Of a stretch of 64,000 bases of DNA, positions 11,187 to 22,506 are shown in pieces. The stretch covers positions 434,001 to 498,000 of the forward strand of contig JARUPY010000350.1 in NCBI GenBank assembly GCA_029817715.1, in the 5' to 3' direction. The notes beneath the pieces were generated by a model, which was given only the letters and a program-made list of their open reading frames with translations, was not told the origin of the DNA and did no database searches. This DNA comes from Melastoma dodecandrum. Its lineage: Eukaryota; Streptophyta; Magnoliopsida; Myrtales; Melastomataceae. Positions within the stretch are counted from its first letter, which is position 1. The number at the start of each line of letters is the position of its first letter. A program made the position numbers and the translations under genes.

Positions 11187-11558
11187 ATGAGACCTCCTCT
11201 AAGAGAACGACGTTTCCACAAACCCCCTTTTCCTGACTGTAATGTCTTGCGTAGCCACTTTCACAGCATTCGTCGTCAACATAACGAGCCACTTTGGAAG
11301 AAGACCAAAACCCTTAAGAAAGTCAACCGCACAATCTCTGCCTTAGATACCTATATTGATTATAAGGCTAGAAACTGTGTCCTCCATTCTGTAGATGCTC
11401 AGATTTCCTATTTTGAGTGTATGGAGCCAGGATATGAATGGATTTTCTTGAATCCATGGGATCTATGTAACGGATGGACTACCCTCCGTAAACATATCCA
11501 GTACCGCAAATATCTTGCTTGGTACTTAAAATGGCTTTTGTATTTGTCTAATGTATAA
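11187..11558 (+). CDS. Conserved 123-codon leader ORF of the virus (copy B)
   Basis: An ATG-to-stop ORF of 123 codons in the pregenomic RNA leader, between the poly(A) signal and the primer-binding site. The product is basic and aromatic-rich: MRPPLRERRFHKPPF at the N-terminus, WKKTKTLKKVNRT in the middle, and a Trp/Tyr-rich end (YRKYLAWYLKWLLYLSNV). I recognise no domain. Copies C and E keep the same start, stop and length, with only a handful of mostly conservative residue changes, although the flanking leader is non-coding. It may encode a real small viral protein; alternatively, three recent copies may simply not have decayed. Confidence 0.6.
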   Translation: MRPPLRERRFHKPPFPDCNVLRSHFHSIRRQHNEPLWKKTKTLKKVNRTISALDTYIDYKARNCVLHSVDAQISYFECMEPGYEWIFLNPWDLCNGWTTLRKHIQYRKYLAWYLKWLLYLSNV

Positions 11559-11746
11559 GCCGTATTTCTTATAAAGCTTTCTCTTATCTTATCTAAAAGG
11601 ACCTGTTATCCTTTTGGAGTGATCCTGTCTTCCTGGTTAGAACCAGCTCATGTTTGTAAAATAATGTCCTTGTTTGTCATGCCTTTGTATAAGCTTCCGC
11701 CTATCTGATTTAATCATATGAGTTGTTTCTCAACCTTGTACTAAAT

Positions 11747-13777
11747 GGAGGTTGCCATGAGAGGAATACTTGTTTTCGTAGTTTCCTCTATGTCTGATTC
11801 TGTGGAATGAATTTCCAAGTTGGTGAAGGATTCGCATGAGGGGATTCTTCGTGTAGTAACACTTGCATATCGTGACAATGGTTGAGAGTGCTTCGTGACT
11901 GAGGTGATGGTGAAGATGTTGTCGTAGTCACTGTCACTTGAAGATGAGAGTATGTTTGTAGGAGTTCGTCTGGGTTCCAAGCAGTAAACTGTTTGGTCTG
12001 AAGGTTCTTCATCAAGGGAGAAGACTGATTCTACATCATTGTCTTGTAGTGATACTCCTGTAGCTCTCTCAAGCTGTGCAATGAGCTTCTTCTTTCTCTT
12101 TTTGCAATCTTTTGCAAAATGTCCTGGTTTGTTACAAATGTAACATCTGTCTGTTTTCATTGTAGGAAAGCGTCTGTGCTTGAACCGTAGAAAACGTTTC
12201 TTTGGTCTTGGTCCGTTTCTTTTTGTGCTCCTTTTCTTGGTTGGATCCCTTCTCTGCTTTTGGCTGAAGTACCTTTTTGAGGATCTTTTGAGTCGTCTTC
12301 TGGACATATCCTTATCAGGAAAATCTGGACACTTGCACAAATCTGCTTTAGTGCATTTCGTAAGATATCTGGCTGGCTTACAGGCATTGTCAAGTCTTTG
12401 GTCGTGTTTGAGAAAATCTCTGATGACGCTTCGTCTTTGGCATAGTTCGCTGATTGCAAAGTGAACTGTCTGGAGGATTTGTCCAATCGAGAGATCTATG
12501 ATCCTTAGTCCCTTGGAGGCTAATTCCTTTTCCACCAATGAAGAGATTGGCTCTATGAGTGAGGATATGAAGACTGGTTTGTGGGCATTGTCTGCTCCAA
12601 GGTTTATGAACAAAGTTATCATCTTCTTGAAGTGTCGGTTGATATCCTTTCTTTTGAACGAACAACAGCGTCGTTTGAAGAATTCTTTCCTCTGATCTTC
12701 AATCAGGTTTTCTGGACTTCCGATAAAGTTGATGTATAGCTGGGCCAGGAATTCTGGGAACTGAAGACTGATGAGTTGTATCTGTACTTGCTCTGTCAGC
12801 TGGTTCCACCAGGTTTGTAACGTTCCTCTAAATTTGGTTGTCAATTCTGACAGTATTTGTACCGAGGAAGGTTCTGTTAATCTTCTCTGTAGGCACCATG
12901 CATAGAAGTCTCTAAATCTCTGCGGCCATTGGTCTATGTGGATATCATCAATGGTGAATGAGAAAGATCCTGATTCTTTCGTCGACAGGTTTGGCCGATC
13001 TTCCATGGAATTATCTGAAGAACTTTCTGGTTCGTTGACCTGAGGTGGATTGTCAGCCATATAAGCTAAAGGAATCTCACAGAGTTGTGAGTCTGTTGAA
13101 TACTCAGTTGTGGGCTGATCTTCTTCTATACTTGTAGTATCTCCGGTCAATGTTTCTGAGGATGATGATTCGAAGTTTTCTTCTGTTGATTCTTCACTTG
13201 GAGGTTTTGCCATGAGAATCTCTAGTGGGTCTTCTTCTTCATAGGCATCAAAATCCCAAGGGTCCATGGAATAATGCATTCTTGTATCTTTGAAAGCTTG
13301 TAAAGGCTTTTTGGGTTTCATCCAGTGTGGGACTGAGACTGGAGGATTGTATTGCAGCTTATCTTCCTTGATCAGAAGCTGCTGGGTAGGAATCTGTTCT
13401 GAAGAACTTTCTTCGCTTTGAGACCTTACGGGGCTGGGAGACCTTTGTTTCCGAGAGGATTCAGTTACTTTTTTCTTTCCTTCTCGGATCTCTGTTCTTC
13501 GTTGTTACTGTGAGCGTTGCTCGTGTTGAGACTTGCGCTTTTGCCTCTCCAGCTTTTGTTGTTTCTTTGCTATCTCTCTGATGTCTGCAACATCTTTCTT
13601 GTTTGGATCTCCAAACGGATAATAAGTCTTGGATGGTTTATCCAGAGGAGAGTAGGAAGGCTTCCTTCCTAGGTCCATGAAATCTGATCCACCGTATGGG
13701 GAGTAGGAAGGTTTTCTTCCTAGGTCCATGAAATCTGATCCACCATAGGGAGGCCTCAAAGGAGATCTGTCTTGCAT
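11747..13777 (-). pseudogene. Viral ORF2, 5' part (copy C), nonsense and truncated
   Basis: Begins MQDRSP at 13777 with the duplicated block, but a conserved Glu codon has become TAA at about 13505-13507, after 90 codons. The frame then reopens and runs from the MKPKK segment (13321) through the coat-like region and the CCHC zinc knuckle (about 12105-12150). It is cut at about 11747, at the edge of the protease domain, where copy B's end is joined. No reverse transcriptase is present in this copy. Confidence 0.9.
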
Positions 13778-13834
13778 CTCTCGTGCCGCTTTGATCAGCT
13801 TCTCTAAGCGGGCTATTTCTTCATCTGGGTCTGA

Positions 13835-15964
13835 TTAAAAGTGGGCAGGATATCTTCCTTGTTCTATATTGTCCAAGGAATGTTGTAGTACCCTTAGTAC
13901 TTCATGGATCTGATCATGATGTCGGTTTAGCTTCTGAGAGATATCTTGGCCTTGAGACTGGATCTGGTGAGACAGGCTGTGTTCTGTCTTTTCCAAGCGA
14001 CTTTCCACTTTATCCACCTTCTTGTGGATTATCTTTAAGGCTTCATTCTGAGAAATTGCATTCTGGCTTTGCCAATTGAGCACAGTTTCTGCAACGCTGT
14101 TGCGCTGCACATTTCCTTGTGTATCTACAGCTGTAGGAATCGGAATCTTAGCAGCATACCTGACGTTGTTGACTGTATGTTCTTCCATAGTTGGGAATAA
14201 TAGGTCAGGGGATTCTGGCTGCATCATCATGATTGGCAGGGGAGCAAGGATGTTGTTGTTGTACGGTTCTAACATTTGTACTTCTTGAGAACAGGCCTGA
14301 GTGTTCTTTCGGAGAACTTGTTCAGGGACTGGTACAGACTCTGGTTGACGAGCTGGTGTGAGCTCTGGTTGAGGGACAGCATTCTTCTGTCGCCACTTAT
14401 AAATAGCTTTGTAGCAGGGCAATATCATCTGCTTGGGTTTTAACGGACGTTTCCGATCTTTGGGCAGGTCCTCAAAGTCTTGCCATGCTTGGTGTGATGA
14501 CGTTGGTATTGGAGGCGATGATGATGGTTCAACATCTTTATCCCATCCTGTAGGGATAATTTGGCTTGGCTCTGGTCGGGATGAAGGAATCCCATAGTTT
14601 ACGATGTAGTCAAACTTGTCAGAGGGTTGTCCAAGCGGTCCAACTGTCTGATCACCATTCTGGTAGCGTTGGTACAGAGATGGTTTCTTCACGTGCTTTG
14701 TTGCAGGAGGAGGAATGAACAAAGTCTCTTCATCTGAGTCAGAATCTTCTTCTGACTCCGGGAGACTTCTCCTGTTCTGGCATCTCGATCTACTCTTTCT
14801 TTTGGAGTAGTCTGGGGTGTCGCAATCTTCACAGTCACAATAGGTTGGACATCTTGCTACATCCCAGTAGCAGTGCTGAGATTGAGGGTCCCGAAAGAAG
14901 TATGTTGGATTTCCATATCCATCAAAGGAATGGATCATCTTATTGAGGGGTTCTGGCTTCTTTCTTCTTGGTACAGGTTGTATCATGAACATGGTTGGGA
15001 AAATGGGAGGTGGTGCTGGCTCTTTTGCTGACGAACGATCAAACTTGATCGTGACAGCTCCTTCTCTATCTCTTGAGAAGGTAGAGATTGTAGACTGGAT
15101 TGGTGGAAGAGGCACCGTCCTTTTCTTGATTTGCTCATAGTCGGTCACCCATTTTTCCAGCAGAAGCTTCAAGAGCTCTGTTCTTGGAATTTGTCTGGGG
15201 ATGTGGATGCATGTAGGAGCCTTTTGGTCATGGTAGTCAGCCACAATGAGTAAGGCATTCTGGGTATCGTTGGGCATGCTTATGTCCAAAGCATGGTTCT
15301 GCACCCGGTACGCCATCTGGTAGTGAAGAGTGGCTTCAATGGAGTTTGATTCCATTGTGGCTCCGCAGAGTTGCAGTTGTACCTGCAAGGCTGACAGCAA
15401 CTTTGGATCCCTGAGAGACATGCAGAAGTTAGGAAAAAGGGTCACGAAGACCGTTCCTGCGTTTAACGTTGTCTCAATTGTTCCAATTACTGCATGTTGA
15501 TATTCCATATATCTCGTGTCCAAAAGGGCCATTCGGGCAGTCACAGGCAGTCCTTTTCGTCCATGATATGTCAAGGCAAGTCTTATGGCTCCAAAATGGA
15601 GATGGGAATATCCTTCTTTAGTCCATAGTTCAGGGAACTCTGCTGGCAATTGCAGAGATACAAATTGTTCTCTCTGTGTCCCAAGTATAGGATGTTGACT
15701 GAACTTACTAGTCTGAATGTATTCACGGGCTGATGAGGCAGGCCGTTTGATTAAAGTCCTTATGCTTCTTATAGGTCCTGCAGATGGCTTATGAAAAGCT
15801 GTGTACGGATTGATTAATGGCAGTTCAGTATTAGCCACTTGATTAGTATCACAGTTCTTGTGGGTGATTTCATATAGTGATTCAATACTTGCATTAGAAC
15901 GTCGGAAGGAGGAAGAAGGCTCAAGGGAGAAGGGGGCAGTCAATATCTCAGGTGGGGTATCCAT
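13835..15964 (-). CDS. Viral ORF1, movement-protein-like (copy C), intact
   Basis: Uninterrupted ORF of 709 aa from the ATG at 15964 to the conserved UAA. It has the same layout as copy B's ORF1: movement-protein-like block, Cys cluster (CPTYCDCEDC), shortened Pro/Arg/Gln repeat (one unit) and C-terminal coiled coil. Substitutions relative to copy B are scattered and mostly conservative. It lies directly downstream of the leader and promoter that follow copy D's ORF2, so it is the best placed of the four ORF1 copies to be expressed. That is an inference from position only. Confidence 0.88.
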   Translation of the reverse strand: MDTPPEILTAPFSLEPSSSFRRSNASIESLYEITHKNCDTNQVANTELPLINPYTAFHKPSAGPIRSIRTLIKRPASSAREYIQTSKFSQHPILGTQREQFVSLQLPAEFPELWTKEGYSHLHFGAIRLALTYHGRKGLPVTARMALLDTRYMEYQHAVIGTIETTLNAGTVFVTLFPNFCMSLRDPKLLSALQVQLQLCGATMESNSIEATLHYQMAYRVQNHALDISMPNDTQNALLIVADYHDQKAPTCIHIPRQIPRTELLKLLLEKWVTDYEQIKKRTVPLPPIQSTISTFSRDREGAVTIKFDRSSAKEPAPPPIFPTMFMIQPVPRRKKPEPLNKMIHSFDGYGNPTYFFRDPQSQHCYWDVARCPTYCDCEDCDTPDYSKRKSRSRCQNRRSLPESEEDSDSDEETLFIPPPATKHVKKPSLYQRYQNGDQTVGPLGQPSDKFDYIVNYGIPSSRPEPSQIIPTGWDKDVEPSSSPPIPTSSHQAWQDFEDLPKDRKRPLKPKQMILPCYKAIYKWRQKNAVPQPELTPARQPESVPVPEQVLRKNTQACSQEVQMLEPYNNNILAPLPIMMMQPESPDLLFPTMEEHTVNNVRYAAKIPIPTAVDTQGNVQRNSVAETVLNWQSQNAISQNEALKIIHKKVDKVESRLEKTEHSLSHQIQSQGQDISQKLNRHHDQIHEVLRVLQHSLDNIEQGRYPAHF

Positions 15965-16065
15965 GGCTGGGCAGTAGGGCAATAACAGCAGACAGGGGCA
16001 TCCAGAAACTCACAAACACTCTCTCCCTCTCTGAAGAGAAGTGGAAAAAAGAAAGCGCACCATCT

Positions 16066-16078
16066 GGCTCTGATACCA
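16066..16078 (-). other. Copy C primer-binding site for tRNA-Met
   Basis: TGGTATCAGAGCC on the minus strand, 102 nt upstream of copy C's ORF1 ATG. It marks the genome junction between the D and C units of the concatemer. Confidence 0.93.
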
Positions 16079-16166
16079 TTTAGTACAAGGTTGAGAAGCA
16101 ACTCATAGGATTAACTCAAATAGGCGGAAGCTTATACAAAGGCATGACAAACAAGGACATTATTTT

Positions 16167-16240
16167 ACAAACATGAGCTGGTTCTAACCAGGAAGACAGG
16201 ATCACAAACATGAGCTGGTTCTAACCAGGAAGACAGGATC
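16167..16240 (-). repeat. 37-bp tandem duplication in the viral leader (C/D only)
   Basis: Two perfect 37-bp copies (16167-16203 and 16204-16240) containing GAGCTGGTTCTAACCAGG. The unit itself holds a small palindrome (CTGGTTCTAACCAG). Copies B and E have a single unit, so this is a private duplication. Confidence 0.9.
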
Positions 16241-16302
16241 ACTCTAAAAGGATAACAGGTCCTTTTAGATAAGATAAGTGAAAGCTTTATAAGAAATACG
16301 GC

Positions 16303-16674
16303 TTATACATTAGACAAATACAAAAGCCATTTTAAGTACCAAGCAAGATATTTGCGGTAATGGATATGTTTACGGAGGGTAGTCCATCCGTTACATAGAT
16401 CCCATGGATTCAAGAAAATCCATTCATATCCTGGCTCCATACACTCAAAATAGGAAATCTGAGCATCTACAGAATGGAGGACACAGTTTCTAGCCTTATA
16501 ATCAATATAGGTATCTAAGGCAGAGATTGTGCGGTTGACTTTCTTAAGGGTTTTGGTCTTCTTCCAAAGTGGCTCGTTATGTTGACGACGAATGCTGTGA
16601 AAGTGGCTACACAAGACATTACAGTCAGGAAAAGGGGGTTTGTGGAAACGTCGTTCTCTTAGAGGAGGTCTCAT
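16303..16674 (-). CDS. Conserved 123-codon leader ORF of the virus (C/D)
   Basis: Same ORF as in copy B (11187-11558), with identical length and stop. I use the ATG at 16674; the frame extends seven codons upstream here only because local bases differ. Only about two residues differ from copy B (one Arg to Cys, one Gln to His). It lies upstream of the primer-binding site and of copy C's ORF1. No known domain. Confidence 0.6.
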   Translation of the reverse strand: MRPPLRERRFHKPPFPDCNVLCSHFHSIRRQHNEPLWKKTKTLKKVNRTISALDTYIDYKARNCVLHSVDAQISYFECMEPGYEWIFLNPWDLCNGWTTLRKHIHYRKYLAWYLKWLLYLSNV

Positions 16675-16875
16675 CCAGCCTACTATCAATATCAAGCCTG
16701 CGACCGGCGCCTGGCAGCCCTCCTGGCTGTAACGGCAAGTGGTCCTTTATGGCGAAGTCGATAGTTTTACGGCCCTGACAGAACTCTACTAAGTTAACGG
16801 TGTACAACAAACATCCGTTTCATGATAGAAGTCTGGCGATAGACAAGGTCATAGCACTTATCGCAAAATTTCAAG

Positions 16876-16881
16876 TTTATT
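16876..16881 (-). terminator. Viral poly(A) signal (C/D)
   Basis: AATAAA on the minus strand, in the same context as in copies B and E. Confidence 0.65.
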
Positions 16882-17377
16882 CAGAAAAAGATTTTTTCTA
16901 AAAGGAAGTCATACAATCTCACTGAAGTAGATACCCTGTAAGGATAAACGCTAAGACATATACTGAAGAAAACTGGGAGTAACTCAGATACAGAATAGCA
17001 AGGCTGATTAACAGGATATGGAGGATAGACATCTTTAAACAAAGATTAAGATTGCTGAAGCAAAGGGATATAAACAAAGAGTGAAACAAAACCTAAACAG
17101 ATTAGGAAATAACAAGGAGATGATCAATAGATACAGAAAAACACGATGAATATGTTTTAGCAAAGACATAAACAAATCTTTATGGATTTTGGGGTTTTCT
17201 GGATGTTTTTGGGTTTATCGAAGATAGAAAGATCATCGAGAGGTTGGAGAACTGGAATACCTTACTGCCTTTAGGTTATTGCCCGGATGAGTTTAGTTGC
17301 ACATGGATGGGAGAAAATGAGAATTGTATTGAAGTGTGTTTTTCTCCTCTGTTCTTCTCTTGTGCTTGCAAGAGGTA

Positions 17378-17384
17378 ATTTATA
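17378..17384 (-). promoter_or_regulatory. Viral promoter TATA box (C/D)
   Basis: TATAAAT on the minus strand, downstream of copy D's ORF2. In the concatemer it is in the natural position to transcribe the leader and then copy C's ORF1. Confidence 0.75.
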
Positions 17385-17590
17385 CACAAAGCTGGAGGCT
17401 AGGACTTGGATGTGGTTAAGCCACGTATCCTTAAACTATTCCTAGTCTTAAAGATGAAAATGACTTAAAGGAAAACTATTCTTAGTCAAAAAGATGAAAG
17501 TGACTAAAGTTGTCACTTTGGGGTTTCTCATCTTTGTCATCTGCACATGGGCGGCTATCTTTATCTTTGGCACATGGGCGGCTACTGTTG

Positions 17591-20500
17591 TTAGTCTTCA
17601 CCTGTCTTGGGGCGCTTTCCATGCGGGTCCGATTTCTTTGCCGACAATCTTTTTTGTCGCGATGCACGCCTTCTTGTAGATCCTGGGCCTGGTGGTGATT
17701 TTGGGCTTGAGGATGATCCTGGTATGTTATTTGGGTCTGATAGGTTGAAATTCTGGATCATATCTTCAACAATAGCATCCCAGTTGATTTGTTCTTGAAC
17801 GTGGGCTTCTAGGGCTTGGTCTATGCACCATGCTTCATTGATATCTATCCTTGCGATCTGTTGAATCAATAACTCTCCTTCTGTTAGAGGACTCATTGAA
17901 TTGAGTTGGAAGAGCTTGCTTGTCAGGCAGGTCCTGCTGTGAAGCATGTCTTTGTGCTCGAATCCTTTAGTGCTGAGTGGAACTTCCCATATGTGTGGAA
18001 TTTGGTCGTCGACTTCATAGTTCCCAAAATGTATAGCAATTGAATTGGGCAAACAGGCGAAATGATCTACCGTATTGACGGCAACTAGTGAGGCTACTTG
18101 ACTGTCGTAGTGCCAATTCCTGTGGAAGAGGTATATGGTGTATGAAGTAATTTCTGGCCATTTCTGAAATCTGTAGGCCTGTTCTTCAAACCAAACTTTC
18201 CACCGAGATAAGGGTGTGAACCAATTAAGAACTTCTGCGAGATGTGCATGAGGATAATTTCCTGGGGAATATGAACATAGATCTCCAAAATTATCAAGAT
18301 AATGGAGCATCTCTAAAGCTGGAAATTCAAAGGCTATGGTATGTGCATGAAGAAGATACCAAAAGAACCATTTTAATTCAACAGGAAACTTTTCAGCAGG
18401 ATGTATGGGAAACAAATGTAGGAATGGACAGGTAGGATGAATTCCTAATCTTGGAAAGAATAGTTGTCCATGTTTTCTGAAAAGTTGAGACAGGTAGTAA
18501 TGCATCTGTGAGTATGGTTGTGAGATGATTTCCATAGAACAATCAAACCTGAGAAGGTTATTCCATTTGTGTATTTCAGGAGGCAGAGAGCTTGGCTGAT
18601 TTTGACTTGGCGTGTTCTGAGTATGAAGAGAGAACATCGCTTGAAGCTTTGGATACTCAAGGAGTTGAGGATTGACATCATCAAAGGGTCTGGAGAGAAA
18701 ATCAGCAACGACATTCGTCTTTCCTTTGATATATCGTACCGTGTACGAATATTGTGAGAACCACTGTGATAACCTCAGTAGCTGGGCATTAGGGATCTTC
18801 TTGGCTTTGAGGTTTAGGACTGAATCAAATGACTTGAAGTCTGTCTCGATCACAAAGTGATGTCCCATGAGATGAAATTCCAGTTTCTTGATTCCATACT
18901 TGACCGCTAAAATCTCTTTGATCCCTGAATAGTAGTGTTGTTCAGCATTGTTGAATTTTCCTGATTTGTAGGCACATATTCGTCTGGCTCCATTAATTTC
19001 TTCAAAGAGTATGGCTGCCCAGAACTCATTGCTCGCGTCTGTCTGTAGGATTCTCAATCCATTAGAAGGAATCTGTAATGGAGGTAACTTTTGAAGATTC
19101 TTCTTTAAATATTGAACAGCACTGGTTTGCAGATCTCCCCATGGAGATGCATCTTTCTTGAGCTGAGCTTCAAGTGGGCTGGTGTACCTACTAATTCCTG
19201 GAACAAAATCTCTGAGATAATTTACAATTCCAAGAAATTGCTGAACCTGTTTTGTGGTCAGTGTGTCTGGGAATTTCAGTAGTTCTTGTGCAATGTGTGG
19301 TCCTGGATAATACTGACCATCTGCTAATTGCATTCCCAAAAATTCAATTGTTGATGTGCAAAGCTGCACCTTCTTTTCAGACAGCATTATTCCAAACTGT
19401 TGCACAATCTTTGCAAATTCTTCCAAAAGATGTTCGTGAGAACTCTGATCTTCACTGAATAGTAGGATGTCATCTATATAGATAAGTGCAGAAGATTGTA
19501 TGGGTTCGAAGATACTTGTCATGACATCTTGGAATAAGGAGGGGGCTGTCTTGAGTCCAAATGGTAGAACTCTCCATTGGAAATGTCCATTGGGTATGCA
19601 GAAGGCTGTTTTCCATCTGTCTTCGGGATGAACACCTATCTGCCAAAAACCACTTTTGAGATCAAGTTTGGAGAATACCTTGGCTTTTGTAAGTGATGAG
19701 AATAGAGCTGTCCTATTTGGAATAGGAAACTTGATGTCTTGAAGGAAGTGATTCAAGGGTTGATAGTTGATAACCAATCGCTTCTTTCCTCTATTTTGTT
19801 CTGATCTCTTGTTGACATAAAATGCTTGGCATGCCCATGATGAACTAGAGTGTTCAATTAATCCTTGTTTAAGCAACAAGCTGCATTCCTTTATTGCTTG
19901 CTGTGTGTCTAAAGGAGTCATGCCAGGATGGCTTGCTTTTGTTGGGTTCACATCTTCGTTCTGCTTGAATGGAAGTCTGACGAAGAACTTTGGATTTGTC
20001 CACAATGGGTGTGGACATCTTTTAAGAAAATCTTGATGATCTGTAGCAAAGGCTGGTCTGAATAGTTCCAAGGCTTGCTGTACTGGTTGAACTGAGTACA
20101 TTCTGCTTTCATGGGTGTAAGGCTTGAAACTGGACTTGTGCCGTATACCAGTTGCTAATAGTTTGAGGCTGTGTAGCTGATGAAGAATGTCCCATCCGAT
20201 GACAAGGTCTTTCCCTGGTAAGTCAGTAGCAACAATTTCTACTGATATAGAGCATGTAGGGAAAAGCATCACCGTTATTCTTTTTGTCTTCAGGAATGTT
20301 TGGAACGTCTTTCCTGATGCTGCGTTGTATGTGTTCACTTGAGGAACAAGCAAGTCTGCTGGGACGATAGCTGGATTTATCATGCTTTCAGCTGCACCAG
20401 TGTCAATGAAGGCAATTGCTTGAATTGGCCTCTGGTACTTTGAAAAGTAGATTTGGACCTTGACATGTGGCAAAATATTGGAGGTTGCCATGAGAGGAAT

Positions 20501-22449
20501 ACTTGTTTTCGTAGTTTCCTCTATGTCTGATTCTGTGGAATGGATTTCCAAATTGGTGAAGGATTCGCATGAGGGAATTCTTCTTGTAGTAACACTTGCA
20601 TATCGTGAGAATGGTTGAGAGTGCTTCGTGACTGAGGTGATGGTGAAGATGCTGTCATAGTCACTGTCGCTTGAAGATGAGAGTATGTCTGTAGGAGTTC
20701 GTCTGGGTTCCAAGCAGTAAACTGTCTGGTCTGAAGGTTCTTCATCAAAGGAGAAGACTGATTCCACATCATTGTCTTCTAGTGATACTCCTGTGGCTCT
20801 CTCAAGCTGTGCAATGAGCTTCTTCTTTCTCTTTTTGCAATCTTTTGCAAAATGTCCTGGTTTGCTGCAAATGTAACATCTGTCTGTTTTCCTTGTAGGA
20901 AAACGTCTGTGCTTGAACCGTAGAAAACGTTTCCTTGGTCTGGGTTCGTTTCTTTTTGTGCTTCTTTTCCTGGCTGGATCCCTTCTCTGGTTTTGGCTGA
21001 AGTACTTCTTTGGGGATCTTTTGATTCGTCTTCTGGACGTATCTTTGTCAGGAAAATCTGGACATTTGCACAAATCTGCTTTAGTGCATTTCGTAAGATA
21101 CCTGGCTGGCTTACAGGCATTGTCAAGTCTTCGGTCGTGTTTGAGAAAATCTCTGATGACGCTTCGTCTTTGGCATAGTTCGCTGATTGCAAAGTGAACT
21201 GTCTGGAGGATTTGTCCAACCGAGAGATCTATGATCCTTAGTCCTTTGGAGGCTAATTCCTTTTCTACCAGTGAAGAGATTGGCTCTATGAGTGAGGATA
21301 CGAAGACTGGTTTGTGGGCATTGTCTGCTCCAAGGTTTATGAACAAAGTTATCATCTTCTTGAAGTGTCGGTTGATATCCTTTCTTTTGAACGAACAACA
21401 GCGTCGTTTGAAGAATTCTTTCCTCTGATCTTCAATCAGGTTTTCTGGACTTCCAATGAAGTTGATGTATAGCTGTGCCAAAAACTCGGGGAACTGAAGA
21501 CTGATGAGTTGTATCTGTACTTGCTCTGTCAGCTGGTTCCACCAGGTTTGTAACGTTCCTCTAAATTTGGTTGTCAATTCTGACAGTATTTGTACCGAGG
21601 AAGGTTCTGTTAATCTTCTCTGTAGGCACCATGCATAGAAGTCTCTAAATCTCTGCGGCCATTGGTCTATGTGGATATCATCAATGGTGAATGAGAAAGA
21701 TCCTGATTCTTTCGTCGACAGGTTTGGCCGATCTTCCATGGAATTATCTGAAGAACTTTCTGGTTCGTTGACCTGAGGTGGATTGTCAGCCATATAAGCT
21801 AAAGGAATCTCACAGAGTTGTGAGTCTGTTGAATACTCAGTTGTGGGCTGATCTTCTTCTATACTTGTAGTATCTCCGGTCAATGTTTCTGAGGATGATG
21901 ATTCGAAGTTTTCTTCTGTTGATTCTTCACTTGGAGGTTTTGCCATGAGAATCTCTAGTGGGTCTTCTTCTTCATAGGCATCAAAATCCCAAGGGTCCAT
22001 GGAATAATGCATTCTTGTATCTTTGAAAGCTTGTAAAGGCTTTTTGGGTTTCATCCAGTGTGGGACTGAGACTGGAGGATTGTATTGCAGCTTATCTTCC
22101 TTGATCAGAAGCTGCTGGGTAGGAATCTGTTCTGAAGAACTTTCTTCTTTCCTTCTCGGATCTCTGTTCTTCGTTGTTCCTGTGAGCGTTGCTCTTGTTG
22201 AGACTTGCGCTTTTGCCTCTCCAGCTTTTGTTGTTTCTTTGCTATCTCTCTGATGTCTGCAACATCTTTCTTGTTTGGATCTCCAAACGGATAATAAGTC
22301 TTGGATGGTTTATCCAGAGGAGAGTAGGAAGGCTTCCTTCCTAGGTCCATGAAATCTGATCCACCGTATGGGGAGTAGGAAGGTTTTCTTCCTAGGTCCA
22401 TGAAATCTGATCCACCATAGGGAGGCCTCAAAGGAGATCTGTCTTGCAT
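17591..22449 (-). pseudogene. Viral ORF2 polyprotein (copy D), near-complete, one 61-nt deletion
   Basis: From the MKPKK segment (22054) to the stop at 17591 the frame is open for 1487 codons. It covers the coat-like region, CCHC zinc knuckle (CYICSKPGHFAKDC, about 20840-20885), aspartic protease (FIDTGAAES), reverse transcriptase (YIDD near 19475), RNase H (LQTDASNEFW) and the C-terminal extension. The N-terminal part (22449 to about 22150) is put out of frame by a 61-nt deletion at about 22138-22150. The deletion lies between two copies of the 9-mer ACTTTCTTC seen in copies A-C, which suggests slippage. All catalytic motifs are preserved. Confidence 0.92.
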
Positions 22450-22506
22450 CTCTCGTGCCGCTTTGATCAGCTTCTCTAAGCGGGCTATTTCTTCATCTGG
22501 GTCTGA

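Larger units (their letters stand above)
3023..11745 (+). mobile_element. Endogenous pararetrovirus copy B, full-length genome
   Basis: A complete, unit-length virus genome of about 8.7 kb. In order it carries the tRNA-Met primer-binding site, ORF1, an in-frame stop, ORF2, a promoter/TATA, a poly(A) signal, a leader ORF and the remaining leader. It starts and ends at the same short sequence (TAAATGG): the left end continues into the primer-binding site, and the right end stops just inside it and joins copy C with a 3-base overlap (TGG). The integrated DNA was therefore opened at the primer-site discontinuity of the circular genome. There is no integrase domain, as expected for Caulimoviridae. 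Genus is uncertain; petuvirus- or florendovirus-like is my best guess. Confidence 0.93.

Noticed and set aside
16167..16240. CRISPR-like repeat
   Set aside because: Only two adjacent perfect units without spacers in a plant genome; a simple tandem duplication.
17494..17698. Small ORFs with hydrophobic stretches at the end of ORF2 in several copies
   Set aside because: Antisense shadows of the basic polyprotein tail; not independently conserved in start or length.
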